A stretch of 64,000 bases of DNA from Blastococcus saxobsidens DD2 (GCF_000284015.1 NC_016943.1:1095541-1159540); one strand, 5' to 3'; numbered from the stretch's first letter, positions 17,941 to 27,168 are shown. Made by a program: numbers and translations. The notes: a model not told the origin generated them from the letters alone.

Positions 17941-18894
17941 GTGACCGGCGTGGCGGATGACGAACGCGACGGCGTCACGCTGAGCAGCCTCGACTCGCCG
18001 CTGGGCGACGGCCTCGGCGTGACGAAGAGACAGCTCGTCGACCACCTGGACGCGGTCGCCGACCGGCTGGTGCCGCTGCTGGCCGGCCGGCCGCTGTCGG
18101 TGCTGCGGGTGCGCCCCGGTCAGCCCCCGTTCATGCAGCGCAACGTCAGCAAGGGCGCGCCGGACTGGGTGCGCACGGTGGCGGTCTGGGCCGAGTCGGC
18201 GCATCGCGAGGTGCACCAGGTGCTCTGCGACGACCGCCGGACGCTGCTGTGGCTGGCCAACCAGCGTGCGGTCGAGTTCCACGTGCCGTTCCTGCCGGCC
18301 GGCTCCCGGGAGCCCACCGGCCTGGTGCTCGACCTGGACCCGCCGGACGGCGCCGACTTCTCCGCCGTGGTGGCCACGGCCCGGCTCGCCCGGCAGGCGC
18401 TGGAGGACCCCGGGCTGGCGGGCGCGGTGAAGACGAGTGGCTCCTCGGGCCTGCACGTCGTGGTGCCCGTCCACGGGTCACCGGTGGAGGACGTCGCGGC
18501 CGCCACCCGGGCACTGGCGCACCGGACGGCGCGGCTCGACCCCGCGATCGCGACGACGGCGTTTCTCAAGGAGGAGCGGCACGGCCGGGTCTTCGTGGAC
18601 TCCACGCGGTCGGGGACGGGCACGGTCGTCGCCGCCTACAGCCCCCGGGTGCGCCCGGAGCTGCCGGTGTCGGCGCCGGTGGACTGGGCCGACCTGGACA
18701 CGGTCCGGCCGGGCGACGTCACCGTCGCCTCCGGAGCCGAACGGCTGGGCGACTGGTCGGCGCTGCTGCCGGAGCCGCAGCGCCTGCCCGCCGAGCTGGT
18801 GGCGGAGGGGCACACGATCCCGGTCGCCCGGGTGGCCGCCATGCACGAGGGCAAGCGGCGGGCACGGGAGCGCCGCGCCGCCGACGACGGCTGA
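17941..18894 (+). CDS. LigD-type polymerase/primase (PrimPol) domain protein, stand-alone
   Basis: A 317-residue archaeo-eukaryotic primase-fold polymerase like the polymerase domain of LigD, used in non-homologous end joining and related repair. Visible motifs are [10 protein letters not shown] (metal-binding Asp pair), [13 protein letters not shown], and [16 protein letters not shown] with the later catalytic Asp region. There is no ligase or phosphoesterase domain and no Ku or ligase gene in the window. Stand-alone PolD homologues are known in mycobacteria. It could act in gap filling or ribonucleotide-tolerant repair. Confidence 0.85.
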   Translation: MTGVADDERDGVTLSSLDSPLGDGLGVTKRQLVDHLDAVADRLVPLLAGRPLSVLRVRPGQPPFMQRNVSKGAPDWVRTVAVWAESAHREVHQVLCDDRRTLLWLANQRAVEFHVPFLPAGSREPTGLVLDLDPPDGADFSAVVATARLARQALEDPGLAGAVKTSGSSGLHVVVPVHGSPVEDVAAATRALAHRTARLDPAIATTAFLKEERHGRVFVDSTRSGTGTVVAAYSPRVRPELPVSAPVDWADLDTVRPGDVTVASGAERLGDWSALLPEPQRLPAELVAEGHTIPVARVAAMHEGKRRARERRAADDG

Positions 18895-19009
18895 CGGCGT
18901 CCCCGCCCGAGCATGCCGTCGAGCGGCCGCCGTCCACAGGTCACCCGCTCATCCACATGAGCAGACAGCCGCCCGCCGACTGTCGGTGCCCGGTCGCAGG
19001 CTGACCGGC

Positions 19010-19495
19010 ATGACGACCGATCCGCAGACCCTCGCCTGGCTCGACCAGGAGGACAGCCGGCTGGCGCAGACCATCCGGGCCTACCGCGTCGCCGTGCAGT
19101 ACGTGATGCGCGGCGAGGAGTCCGACGAACCACCGTTCGGCTACACCGTCGGCCTGTTCGGGGTCGGCCATCCCGAACTCGTCGTGGTGGGGGTCGGGCA
19201 CGAGACCGCCTGCAGGATGCTCAACACGGTGGCCGACCTGGTCCTCGACGGGCGCGACCTGTTGCCCGGGGAGGTGATCGGGCAGGAGGACGGCGAGCGG
19301 ATGCTCACCGTGGAGGTGCTGCCCAACCCGGCCGAGGTGCTGTTCTCGGCCAACCGCTTCTACCAGCGCCCCGACGAGTTCTCCGTGCCCGCGTACCAGC
19401 TCACCTGGGCCCACGCCGGCGGCGTCTTCCCGTGGGACCGGGGCTATCCCTGCCCGCCCGAGTGCCAGCCCCGGCCGGGGACCTGGCGGGCGTGA
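19010..19495 (+). CDS. DUF4262 family protein
   Basis: A 161-residue cytoplasmic protein recognised by [16 protein letters not shown] near residues 43-60 and the [17 protein letters not shown] ending typical of DUF4262. Function is unknown. The C-terminus adds a Pro/Cys stretch ([12 protein letters not shown]). It converges on the peroxiredoxin gene, leaving 3 bp between stops. Confidence 0.8.
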   Translation: MTTDPQTLAWLDQEDSRLAQTIRAYRVAVQYVMRGEESDEPPFGYTVGLFGVGHPELVVVGVGHETACRMLNTVADLVLDGRDLLPGEVIGQEDGERMLTVEVLPNPAEVLFSANRFYQRPDEFSVPAYQLTWAHAGGVFPWDRGYPCPPECQPRPGTWRA

Positions 19496-19498
19496 GGC

Positions 19499-19987
19499 TC
19501 AGTCCAGGCCGAGGTCGCGGCGCAGCTTGGCGACGTGTCCGGTGGCCTTGACGTTGTAAGAGGCCCGCTCGATCCGCCCCTCGGCGTCGATCACGAACGT
19601 CGAGCGGATCACCCCCACGACCTCCTTGCCGTACAGCTTCTTCGGGCCGTAGGCGCCGTAGGCCTGCATCACCTGCTTGTCGGGGTCGGACACCAGCGTG
19701 ATCCGCAGGCCCTCCTCGTCCCGGAACTTCGCCAGCTTCTCCACCGGGTCGGGGGAGACCCCGACGATGTCGAGCCCGGCGTCGGCGAGGTCGCCGGCCG
19801 CGGCGGTGAAGTCGACCGCCTGGGTGGTGCAGCCGGGGGTGAGCGCGGCGGGGTAGCAGTAGACGATCACCCGCCGGCCCCGGAAGCCGGCCAGCGCGAC
19901 CGGGTTGCCGTCGGCGTCGGACAGCGTGAACTCCGGCGCCTGGTCGCCGGCGGCCAGGCGAACGGGAGCGACGTCGGTCTCGGTCAT
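19499..19987 (-). CDS. bcp: Thioredoxin-dependent peroxiredoxin, BCP/PrxQ type
   Basis: A 162-residue thiol peroxidase that reduces hydroperoxides. The peroxidatic Cys lies in ALTPGCTTQAVDF. The position five residues later, often the resolving Cys of PrxQ (GCTxEACxF), is Val here, so it is likely a one-Cys type or uses another partner. The rest (GVSPDPVEKLAKF, TLVSDPDKQV, GVIRSTFVID) is canonical. A CAGGAT hexamer sits six bases before the ATG, consistent with a leaderless start. Confidence 0.93.
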   Translation of the reverse strand: MTETDVAPVRLAAGDQAPEFTLSDADGNPVALAGFRGRRVIVYCYPAALTPGCTTQAVDFTAAAGDLADAGLDIVGVSPDPVEKLAKFRDEEGLRITLVSDPDKQVMQAYGAYGPKKLYGKEVVGVIRSTFVIDAEGRIERASYNVKATGHVAKLRRDLGLD

Positions 19988-20038
19988 GCCCTGATCCTGC
20001 CGTGTCGTCCTGTCCCGGTCACGCGCGGGCGGCGCGGG

Positions 20039-20443
20039 TCATCCGGTGAGGAAGGAGAACCGCACCTGCCGCTGGTGGTTGTCGGTGTTGGTGTCGACCA
20101 GGCAGATCCGCTGCCAGGTGCCCAGCATCAGCCGGCCCTCGAGCACCGGCACGCTGGCGTGCGGCGGCACGACGGCGGGCAGCACGTGGTCACGCCCGTG
20201 CCCGGGGCTGCCGTGGCGGTGCCGCCACCGGTCGTCCCGGGGGAGCAGCTCGTCGAGCTGGGCGAGCAGGTCGTCGTCGCTGCCCGACCCGGTCTCCAGG
20301 ATCGCCAGGCCCGCGGTGGCGTGCGGCACGAACACGTGCAGCAGGCCGTCGGCCTCCGGCTGCACGAACTCGGCGCATTCGTCGGTCACGTCGACGACGA
20401 CGGGGACACCGCCGGTCCGGACGGCGCGCAGTTCCGATCTCAT
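20039..20443 (-). CDS. YjbQ/UPF0047 family protein (secondary thiamine-phosphate synthase enzyme)
   Basis: A 134-residue single-domain protein. The conserved histidine/acidic pattern is visible in [32 protein letters not shown] and [11 protein letters not shown], diagnostic of the YjbQ fold. Homologues show weak thiamine-phosphate synthase activity, but the true role is unsettled. The ATG at 20443 is preceded by GAGGAT at 7 nt, a leaderless-type arrangement, and is divergent from rph. Confidence 0.88.
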   Translation of the reverse strand: MRSELRAVRTGGVPVVVDVTDECAEFVQPEADGLLHVFVPHATAGLAILETGSGSDDDLLAQLDELLPRDDRWRHRHGSPGHGRDHVLPAVVPPHASVPVLEGRLMLGTWQRICLVDTNTDNHQRQVRFSFLTG

Positions 20444-20503
20444 GGCGCCGATCCTCGCCGTCCGTGGCGATCTCCGCCGCGCGGACCTCCGGTCGGCGCG
20501 CAC

Positions 20504-20509
20504 TACTGT
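20504..20509 (+). promoter_or_regulatory. -10 element TACTGT for a probable leaderless rph transcript
   Basis: TACTGT lies 8 nt before the GTG of rph; no Shine-Dalgarno is visible. Confidence 0.5.
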
Positions 20510-20517
20510 CGGCACTC

Positions 20518-21273
20518 GTGACCCAGCCTCGTACCACTCCCCGTGCCGATGGGCGTGCAGCCGACCAGCTCCGGCCCGTGACGATCACCCGCAACTGGCT
20601 CGACCACGCCGAGGGCTCGGTGCTCGTGGAATTCGGCCGCACCCGGGTGCTCTGCGCCGCAAGCGTCACCGAAGGCGTGCCCCGGTGGCGCAAGGGCTCG
20701 GGCCTGGGCTGGGTCACCGCCGAGTACTCGATGCTGCCGCGGGCCACGCACACCCGCAGCGACCGCGAGTCGGTCAAGGGCCGGATCGGCGGCCGCACTC
20801 ACGAGATCAGCCGGCTGATCGGGCGGTCGCTGCGTGCCTCGGTCGATCTCGGCGCGCTGGGAGAGAACAGCATCGCGATCGACTGCGACGTCCTGCAGGC
20901 CGACGGCGGCACCCGGACCGCGGCCATCACCGGCGCCTACGTGGCGCTGGCCGACGCGGTCTCGTGGCTGGGCGAGCGCAAGAAGCTGGCCAGGCCGACC
21001 GCGATCGTCCAGTCGGTGGCGGCGGTGAGCGTCGGCGTCATCGACGGTGAGCCGCGGCTCGACCTCCCGTACGAGGAGGACGTGCGGGCCGGTACCGACA
21101 TGAACGTCGTCTGCACCGGCGACGGCGGGTTCGTCGAGGTGCAGGGCACCGCGGAAGGCGCGGTCTTCGACCGGCCGACGCTGGACGCACTCCTCGACCT
21201 CGCGGTCGCCGGCTGTGCGGAGCTGACCCGGCTGCAGGCCGAGGCGCTGGCCCGGGAGCCCGGCGCCCGATGA
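20518..21273 (+). CDS. rph: Ribonuclease PH
   Basis: A 251-residue phosphorolytic 3'-exoribonuclease that trims tRNA precursors. Family landmarks are [49 protein letters not shown] and the phosphate-site stretch AGTDMNVV. The GTG at 20518 is favoured over an upstream in-frame start by its leaderless-type spacing. rdgB follows after 85 nt, a widely conserved pair. Confidence 0.96.
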   Translation: MTQPRTTPRADGRAADQLRPVTITRNWLDHAEGSVLVEFGRTRVLCAASVTEGVPRWRKGSGLGWVTAEYSMLPRATHTRSDRESVKGRIGGRTHEISRLIGRSLRASVDLGALGENSIAIDCDVLQADGGTRTAAITGAYVALADAVSWLGERKKLARPTAIVQSVAAVSVGVIDGEPRLDLPYEEDVRAGTDMNVVCTGDGGFVEVQGTAEGAVFDRPTLDALLDLAVAGCAELTRLQAEALAREPGAR

Positions 21274-21358
21274 GCGGACCGAAGCTCTCTCGTTCCCCTG
21301 CGCACCTCCGGGGTGTGACCGGTGCCTGCGGCGCCGTCCTCACCCCTGCGGAGCAGGA

Positions 21359-21970
21359 TTGAGCACCCGACTGCTGCTGGCCACCCGCAACGCCGGCAAG
21401 CTGGCCGAGCTGCAGCGGCTGCTGGAGAGCGCGGTGCCGGGTGTGGCGGTCGTGGGTCTGCGGGACGTCGAGGAGTACCCGGAGGCTCCCGAGACCGGTG
21501 CGACCTTCGCGGAGAACGCGCTGCTGAAGGCGCGGGAGGCCGTGCGGTACACCGGCTTCCCCGCGGTGGCGGACGACTCCGGGATCACCGTCGATGCGCT
21601 GAAGGGCATGCCGGGGGTGCTGTCGGCGCGCTGGTCGGGCCGGCACGGCGACGACGACGCCAACACCGCGCTTCTGCTGGGGCAGCTCGCGGACGTCCCC
21701 GACGAGCGGCGGGGCGCGGCGTTCGTGTGCGCCGCCGCGCTGGTCACCCCGGACGGCACCGAACGGGTGCTGGAGCGGGAGTGGCGGGGAACGGTGATCC
21801 GCGAGAAGCGGGGCAGCAACGGCTTCGGCTACGACCCGGTGTTCGTGCCGGCCGGGCTCCAGCAGACCTCCGCGGAGCTCTCGCCGGCGGACAAGGACGC
21901 CCGCAGCCACCGGGGTCAGGCCTTCGCCGCGCTGGTGCCCGTCCTCGCCGAGGTGCTGGGCAATCGCTGA
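21359..21970 (+). CDS. rdgB: Non-canonical purine NTP pyrophosphatase, RdgB/HAM1 family
   Basis: A 203-residue house-cleaning enzyme that hydrolyses ITP, dITP and XTP to monophosphates. The start LLLATRNAGKLAELQ, the motif ETGATFAENALLKAR, ADDSGITVDAL and SNGFGYDPVF are canonical. It begins with a TTG codon. It is coupled in order with rph, as in many bacteria. Confidence 0.96.
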   Translation: MSTRLLLATRNAGKLAELQRLLESAVPGVAVVGLRDVEEYPEAPETGATFAENALLKAREAVRYTGFPAVADDSGITVDALKGMPGVLSARWSGRHGDDDANTALLLGQLADVPDERRGAAFVCAAALVTPDGTERVLEREWRGTVIREKRGSNGFGYDPVFVPAGLQQTSAELSPADKDARSHRGQAFAALVPVLAEVLGNR

Positions 21971-21993
21971 CCGACGGGAAGCCGGGCGCCGGA

Positions 21994-22224
21994 TCAGTCC
22001 CCGCGGAAGCTGAACCCCAGCCAGGCCAGCGAGTCCTCCTCCTCCGGCTCGGCGTGCCGTCCGTGGCGGACCAGCTGCTCCTCGCCGGCCACCCGCTCCA
22101 CGGGGCCGAACTCCGGCGCCCGGTGCCGGCCGCGGGCAGGGGCGGCGGCGGGGGAGTGGACGACGGCGGCGCGCACCATGGCGGCGGGCAGCCAGGTGGT
22201 GGTGGGGGTGGCGCTGGAGGTCAT
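21994..22224 (-). CDS. Small hypothetical protein
   Basis: A 76-residue frame starting at an ATG (22224); a second in-frame ATG 15 codons later is an alternative. The N-terminal third is Thr/Ala-rich, the middle is charged, and it ends with an acidic run and SLAWLGFSFRGD. No family is recognised. It would converge on rdgB with 23 bp between stops. Support is only the open frame in an otherwise empty 440-bp gap and ordinary codon use, so it may not be real. Confidence 0.4.
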   Translation of the reverse strand: MTSSATPTTTWLPAAMVRAAVVHSPAAAPARGRHRAPEFGPVERVAGEEQLVRHGRHAEPEEEDSLAWLGFSFRGD

Positions 22225-22407
22225 GCCGGGCTGATCGGCTCGGCCGGCGTCCCGCTCGAGGCGCGGACGAGCGGAGCCGCCCCAGCGGGTGACTCGAGCG
22301 TCCCGGTCCGTCGGCTGCGCTGGCGACCGCCCACCTGCTCGTCGTGGTCCTCTGGACCCGACCCCTACCGGCGCGTGAGCCGCCGCGGACGAGGGCACTG
22401 ACCCGCG

Positions 22408-23328
22408 ATGCGAGTTCACGTGGACGCCGCCCGGCCGCTGCGCTTCGACGACGGGACGCCGGTCACCGCCGCCTCCGGTGTGGTGCCGCTGGGCGACGGC
22501 TGGCTCGTGGTGCAGGACGACTCGACGATCGCCGCCTGGCGGCGCCCTGACGGGGTGACCGCGCTGCGGATGCTGCCGTCCGTCGACGGGCTCGACACGT
22601 TCCGCGCCGCCGAGGGCACCAAGCACCTCAAGCCCGACCTCGAGGCCGCCTGCCCGGCCGAGGTGGACGGCGGACCGGCCGCACTGCTGCTCGGGTCCGG
22701 ATCCTCACCGCGGCGCATGCGTGGCGTGCTGGTGCGCCTGGATGACGGGGAGCCCGTCGTGCACGCGGCCGAGCTGGGGCCGCTCTACGAGCGGGTGGCC
22801 GATCGGCTCGGGCTGCCGATGGACCACGTCAACCTGGAGGGCGCGAGCCGCCACGGTGACGTCGTCCGGTGGTTCAACCGGGGCAACCTGACGGCCGGCG
22901 TCCGGTCCGCGAGCGTCGACGTGCTGCTGGAGGGCCTGGTCGACGCGGTGCTCGGTCGCGCAGGAGCATCCGAGGTGGCGGTCGAGCAGCCCCGCGAGTA
23001 CCGGATCGGCCAGGTGGAGGGCGTGGGTCTGGCCGTGACCGACGCCATCGCGCTGCCCGACGGGCGGGTGCTGCTCAGCGCGGCGGCGGAGGACACCCCG
23101 AACGCCGTCGACGACGGCCCGGTGGTGGCGACCGCCATCGCCCTGGTCGACGGCGACACCGTGCTGGCGGTCGCGCCGATCCCCGAGGTGGACGGGCACG
23201 TGCACAAGGTGGAGGGGCTGGCGCTGCGCGGGGTCAGCGACGACGTCGTGCACCTCCTCGCCGTCGTCGACGACGACGACCCGGAGAGCCCCTCGGCCGA
23301 GCTCGAGCTGCGGGTCGAGCTGGGCTGA
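22408..23328 (+). CDS. Conserved hypothetical protein, beta-propeller-like repeats
   Basis: A 306-residue soluble protein without signal peptide. It has recurring beta-strand units of the kind GDGWLVVQDDSTIAAW, LVRLDDGEPV and DAIALPDGRVLLSAA, suggesting a propeller fold; the motif HVNLEGASRHGD is probably functional. It resembles a DUF6929-type family I cannot name with certainty. No neighbouring gene suggests its job. Confidence 0.75.
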   Translation: MRVHVDAARPLRFDDGTPVTAASGVVPLGDGWLVVQDDSTIAAWRRPDGVTALRMLPSVDGLDTFRAAEGTKHLKPDLEAACPAEVDGGPAALLLGSGSSPRRMRGVLVRLDDGEPVVHAAELGPLYERVADRLGLPMDHVNLEGASRHGDVVRWFNRGNLTAGVRSASVDVLLEGLVDAVLGRAGASEVAVEQPREYRIGQVEGVGLAVTDAIALPDGRVLLSAAAEDTPNAVDDGPVVATAIALVDGDTVLAVAPIPEVDGHVHKVEGLALRGVSDDVVHLLAVVDDDDPESPSAELELRVELG

Positions 23329-23454
23329 CCGCCGGGGTTCCCGGCTTCGCCGCCGACGGGACCGTGAGGGACAGGTCGGGATCACCCGGCTGCGCTGACG
23401 TGGCGCGTGCGCGCGCTACGTTCTCCGCCATCTGCGACGGAAGAGGGCGGTGCA

Positions 23455-23973
23455 GTGAGCGGTCCGGGACACCAGCAGGGGCAGCCGCCCTGGGGTCCAC
23501 CGCCCCCGGGGTACGGCCCACCGCCCTCGTACGCGCCGCCACCGCCCTGGTCGCCGCCGCCCCGCCGGCGGCGTTCCCGGTGGCTGACCATCGGCCTGCC
23601 GGTCGGTGGTGTCCTGTTCCTGGCCGGGCTCGTCGCGCTGGTGGTGGTGGCCGTGAACGGGTTCACCAGCAGTCTCCGGCCGGCGCAGGAGGCCGCCGAG
23701 GCGTACGCCACCGCGCTGGTGGACGGGCGGTGGGACGAGGCGCACGGCATGTTGTGCCGGCGCAGCGCGGCCGACCTGACCGCCGACGACCTCGCCGTGC
23801 TGTTCGGCGACCCGCCCCTGGCCGGCTTCAGCATCGACGGGATCGACGTCGCCTGGTCCAACGGGGAGTCGAGCGGCGACGTGACCATCACCTTCGAGAC
23901 CGAGGGTGGGCTGCAGAGCCGGACGGTGCTGGGACTGGTCGAGGAGGGCGAGGGCTGGCGGCCCTGTCCTTGA
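23455..23973 (+). CDS. Membrane-anchored extracytoplasmic protein, Pro-rich N-terminus
   Basis: A 172-residue protein. Residues 1-40 are Gly/Pro/Tyr-rich (PPPGYGPPPSYAPPPP-like), followed by basic residues, one transmembrane helix (IGLPVGGVLFLAGLVALVVVAV, split here by rough position 43-64) and an external domain of about 100 residues resembling DUF4878/NTF2-like lumazine folds with two Cys-containing turns (MLCRRS and WRPCP). The GTG follows a gaggg Shine-Dalgarno. Function is unknown. Confidence 0.75.
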   Translation: MSGPGHQQGQPPWGPPPPGYGPPPSYAPPPPWSPPPRRRRSRWLTIGLPVGGVLFLAGLVALVVVAVNGFTSSLRPAQEAAEAYATALVDGRWDEAHGMLCRRSAADLTADDLAVLFGDPPLAGFSIDGIDVAWSNGESSGDVTITFETEGGLQSRTVLGLVEEGEGWRPCP

Positions 23974-24034
23974 GGCATCGCCGTCGACCGGCGTCAGGCC
24001 GGCCTGTCCGGCGGTCGCCGGGAACCGGTGCGCG

Positions 24035-24115
24035 TGCGGGAGGCGGGAGTCGAACCCGCACGCCCGAAGGCACCAGATCCTAAGTCTGGCGTGGCTGCCG
24101 TTACACCACTCCCGC
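24035..24115 (-). tRNA. tRNA-Leu, anticodon UAG
   Basis: On the minus strand the acceptor GCGGGAG pairs with CTCCCGC. The anticodon stem CCAGA/TCTGG encloses the loop CTTAGGA, giving anticodon TAG (24080-24082 on the plus strand). The variable arm (TGCCTTCGGGCGT) makes it a class II tRNA, and the T arm reads GCGGG-TTCGACT-CCCGC. The 3' CCA is not encoded. It reads CUA and related CUN leucine codons. Confidence 0.95.
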
Positions 24116-24204
24116 GTGGAGCAGGAGTCTAGGGAGTAGCCCACCCGGGTGCTCCTGGGCACCGTCGGCGCGCTCACCTGGAGCCCGTCTGGCAGGCTGT
24201 CGCC

Positions 24205-24489
24205 GTGCCCCGCGACCCACGACAGATCCAGCTCGAGATCGACTCCGCCCGGGAGTCGCTGGCCGCCACCCTGGACCAGCTCGCGTACCGCAGCAGCCCG
24301 ACGCGCTTGAAGGCGCAGGGCAAGGACGCGGTGCAGCGCTTCCTCCAGACGCCGGCGGGTCAGGCCACCATCGGTGCCGTAGGCCTCCTGGTCACCCTCG
24401 TCGTGGTGCAGAAGGTGCGGCACCGCAAGGCGCCGAAGACCCGGAACCGCGAGGTCGTCGTGGAGAAGGTCCAGTACCACAGGCGCTGA
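24205..24489 (+). CDS. DUF3618 family protein
   Basis: A 94-residue protein. The N-terminal half has the DUF3618 pattern IQLEIDSARESLAATLDQLA, and the C-terminal half has one helix (ATIGAVGLLVTLVVVQKV) followed by basic residues. Members are small membrane-associated proteins of unknown function in actinobacteria. A strong hairpin terminator follows. Confidence 0.85.
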   Translation: MPRDPRQIQLEIDSARESLAATLDQLAYRSSPTRLKAQGKDAVQRFLQTPAGQATIGAVGLLVTLVVVQKVRHRKAPKTRNREVVVEKVQYHRR

Positions 24490-24506
24490 CCCGCCCTACG
24501 CGCGAA

Positions 24507-24551
24507 CGACGAGACCGGCCCGTCCCCACAGGGGGCGGGCCGGTCTCGTCG
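24507..24551. terminator. Bidirectional hairpin terminator
   Basis: Perfect 16-bp arms (24507-24522 and 24536-24551, containing GAGACCGGCCCG) enclose a 13-nt loop. It lies between the convergent DUF3618 and TetR genes. There is no T-run, as is common in GC-rich actinobacteria. Confidence 0.8.
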
Positions 24552-24571
24552 GTGTCCGGACGGTCAGCCGG

Positions 24572-25192
24572 TCAGGCGCTGACCCGGTTGCGCGCCAGCG
24601 GCAGGACGACGGTGTCGAGCACCTCGTCGGCGTAGGCGTCGTCGACCGGGTGACCGGTGAGCAGCCAGCGCTGCACGATCAGCGCGCTGATGGTCTCCGC
24701 GGCGACCGAGGTGGCGAACGACGGGTCGATCTCGCCGCGGGCCTCGGCGTTCTGCCACACCTGCTCGAACGTCTGGTTCCACACCGTCAGCGGGCCGGTG
24801 CGGAAGGCCTCGGCCAGGGCCGGCTGCCGTGGCATGGTGGAGAGCAGGGACAAGGTCGCCGCCCCGGTGGGCCCGTTCACCACGCCGACGAACGTGTGCA
24901 TGATCTCCCGCAGGTCTCCTTCGAGGGAGCCGGTGTCAGGCGTGCGCACCTCCGCCCGGTTGAGGTCGGCGATGGTGTCGACGACCAGGTCCTGCTTGGT
25001 GCGCCACCGGCGGTAGATGGTCGCCTTGCCCACGCCGGCCTCCGCCGCCACCGCGTCCATCGTCAGTGCGCCGTAGCCCACGTCGGCGAGGAGCCGGAGG
25101 ATGGCGGCGCGGATGACGCCGTCCCGACTGGGGTCGCGAGGCCGGCCGCCCCGGCTGACGCGGGCGACTTCGGCGGTAGAGGGAGCGGCCAT
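24572..25192 (-). CDS. TetR/AcrR family transcriptional regulator
   Basis: A 206-residue repressor-type protein. The N-terminal helix-turn-helix spans about residues 22-68 (IRAAILRLLADVGYGALTMD then VGKATIYRRWRTKQDLV). The C-terminal ligand domain matches the TetR_C_11-like branch (LREIMHTFVGVVNGP, RGEIDPSF). The target is unknown; no transporter is divergent from it, the nearest being the EAL gene 125 bp away, which is a candidate. Confidence 0.9.
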   Translation of the reverse strand: MAAPSTAEVARVSRGGRPRDPSRDGVIRAAILRLLADVGYGALTMDAVAAEAGVGKATIYRRWRTKQDLVVDTIADLNRAEVRTPDTGSLEGDLREIMHTFVGVVNGPTGAATLSLLSTMPRQPALAEAFRTGPLTVWNQTFEQVWQNAEARGEIDPSFATSVAAETISALIVQRWLLTGHPVDDAYADEVLDTVVLPLARNRVSA

Positions 25193-25316
25193 GGCGAAAC
25201 CTTAGACAGTGATCGTGTGAACTTCCTGAGCGTCCCCTGCGAGTACCCCGGAAGTGGGTTCCGATACGGCCGCGCGCCTGTCACCCGACCGGGCGCCGGT
25301 GAGTCACCCTGGATCG

Positions 25317-26429
25317 GTGGGAACCATCTGCGGCGGTGTCTGTGGATGCCGTCAGAACTGGGAGCTGCCCGGGCGCGCCACCCGTGCCCTGCTGGCCACC
25401 TCCATCGGGCACGTCCTTCCCCACGTCGCCCGCACCGCCAAGGCCCTGGGCCTCACCGTCTACTCCTCCCCGCAGCTGGTCGACGTCGTCGACGACCGGG
25501 GCGGCACGGGTCTGGAGCGGCTGTTCCAGCGGCTGGCCCGGGAGCTGACGGCCGCGGAGACCGAGGCGGTGCGGGTGGCCACCGACCCGCCCGACGACGG
25601 CGCCGCGCTCACCGCCCGGCTGCTCACCGCACCGACCCTCGCCGTCGAGCTCGCCCGGCGCGGCGTCACCGTCGAGGTGGGCGTGCTGGCCGAGGCCGAG
25701 TTCTGGTCGGTCTACCAGCCGATCGTCTCCCTGGCCGACCGCTCCGTCATCGCCCACGAGGCGCTGCTGCGGGGGCTGGTCGACGGCCGGGAGGTCGGCG
25801 GTGGGGACCTGTTCTTCGTCGCCGAGTCCGCCGGCTGGCTGCACCGCCTGGACCGCATCGGCCGGGAGTCGGCCATCGCCGGCGCGATGCCGTGGCTGGG
25901 CGGTGACGACCTGTTCGTGAACTTCAACCCGACCTCGATCTACCGCCCCCAGGTCTGCCTGGCCAGCACCGAGCGCGTCGCCCACGAGGTCGGCATCGAC
26001 CCGCACCAGCTGGTCTTCGAGGTGGTGGAGTCGCACGCCATCGCCGACCGTGGGCACCTGGTCTCGATCCTCGAGCACTACCGGTCGCTGGGCTGGCGGG
26101 TGGCGTTGGACGACGTCGGCGCCGGGTGGTCGAGCCTGTCGCTGTTGGCCGCCGTCCGGCCCGAGGTGGTCAAGCTGGACAAGGGCCTGGTGCAGGAGCT
26201 GCCCGACGACGGCGCCCGGACGGTGCTGAAGGCCGTCACCGACCTGGCCCACCAGCTCGGCGCCGTCGTCGTCGCCGAAGGGATCGAGACCGAGCAGCTG
26301 GCCGAGGAGGTGACCGCGCTGGGTGCGGACATGGGGCAGGGCTGGCTGTTCGGCCGCCCGGTGCGCCCGGACCCGCCGGTCGAGGAGCCCGAGGGTCGCT
26401 GGCAGCCGGTCAGTCCGCACCGGGCCTGA
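25317..26429 (+). CDS. EAL-domain c-di-GMP phosphodiesterase with N-terminal cysteine cluster
   Basis: About 370 residues from a GTG at 25317. The first residues carry a cysteine cluster (TICGGVCGC), a middle region of about 110 residues resembles a DICT/sensor-like module, and the EAL domain starts near YQPIVSLADRSVIAHEALLRG. Catalytic positions are present: Glu of EAL, Asn in VNFNP, Glu in FEVVES, Asp pair in ALDDVGAGWSS, Lys in VKLDKGLV and Glu in VVAEGIET. It should linearise c-di-GMP. There is no GGDEF domain. The start is uncertain because the frame is open upstream to 25254. Confidence 0.85.
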   Translation: MGTICGGVCGCRQNWELPGRATRALLATSIGHVLPHVARTAKALGLTVYSSPQLVDVVDDRGGTGLERLFQRLARELTAAETEAVRVATDPPDDGAALTARLLTAPTLAVELARRGVTVEVGVLAEAEFWSVYQPIVSLADRSVIAHEALLRGLVDGREVGGGDLFFVAESAGWLHRLDRIGRESAIAGAMPWLGGDDLFVNFNPTSIYRPQVCLASTERVAHEVGIDPHQLVFEVVESHAIADRGHLVSILEHYRSLGWRVALDDVGAGWSSLSLLAAVRPEVVKLDKGLVQELPDDGARTVLKAVTDLAHQLGAVVVAEGIETEQLAEEVTALGADMGQGWLFGRPVRPDPPVEEPEGRWQPVSPHRA

Positions 26430-26459
26430 CTCCGGCCCCGAGCCGTCGAAGTCCGCCGT

Positions 26460-26519
26460 CCTCACCTGCGGGTCGCCGTCCTCGCGCTCCAGCACGAGGA
26501 CGGCGACCCGCAGGTGAGG
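26460..26519. terminator. Long perfect hairpin between convergent genes
   Basis: Two perfect 25-bp arms (26460-26484 and 26495-26519, starting CTCACCTGCGGGTCG) enclose a 10-nt loop. Position between the EAL gene and the phosphatase stop fits a bidirectional terminator. The length and perfection exceed ordinary terminators. Confidence 0.75.
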
Positions 26520-26528
26520 TCTGCGAGA

Positions 26529-27110
26529 TCAGTCGAGGGCCCACCCGGTGAGCACCGGCCGGCCGTGCTCGTGGCCCAGGACGCCGTACCGCCCGGCCGG
26601 CAGCGCGAAGAGGGCGCCGGCCTCGGGTGCCAGCCCCAGCCAGCGGGCGGTGAGCACCCGGAGGACGTGCCCGTGGGCCACCAGCGCCACGTCGCCGTCG
26701 GCCAGCCGGGCGCGCGCCCGGACCAGCACCCGGTCCACCCGCCGGCCGACCTCGGCGAGGGTCTCGCCCGGGGAGTTCCCCGGGACGGTCCCGTTCCGCC
26801 AGACCGACCACTCCCGGCCGAGCTCGGCGCTGATCTCCACCGTCGTCCGGCCCTCGTAGCCGCCGTAGTCGATCTCGGCCAGGTCGTCGTCCACCGCCGT
26901 CTCCCGCAAGCCGGCCAGCTCGGCGGTCCGGCGGGCACGGCGCCGCGGGCTGACGCGGACCTCGGCGAAGCGACGTCCGGCCAGGGCCCGGCGCACCCCC
27001 TGCGCCTGGTGCTCGCCCTCGGGGAGGAGCGGCAGGTCGGTGATGCCGGTGTGCCGCCCGTCCCGGCTCCACTCCGTCTGCCCGTGCCGCAGCACCACGA
27101 TCTCGCCCAT
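26529..27110 (-). CDS. Histidine phosphatase family protein (phosphoglycerate mutase-like)
   Basis: A 193-residue branch-one histidine phosphatase. The phospho-acceptor is in [11 protein letters not shown]; the second His is in [11 protein letters not shown]; the acid Glu region is EIDYGGYEG. Length and features fit the GpmB/PhoE-like phosphatases rather than a glycolytic mutase; the substrate is unknown. The ATG at 27110 is preferred, because the longer frame upstream overlaps the divergent reductase promoter. Confidence 0.88.
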   Translation of the reverse strand: MGEIVVLRHGQTEWSRDGRHTGITDLPLLPEGEHQAQGVRRALAGRRFAEVRVSPRRRARRTAELAGLRETAVDDDLAEIDYGGYEGRTTVEISAELGREWSVWRNGTVPGNSPGETLAEVGRRVDRVLVRARARLADGDVALVAHGHVLRVLTARWLGLAPEAGALFALPAGRYGVLGHEHGRPVLTGWALD

Positions 27111-27168
27111 GCCGCCATCGAACACGCTGCCGGGAACACGGGCCCGGCTTTCCGTGCTGGGCCGGGAC

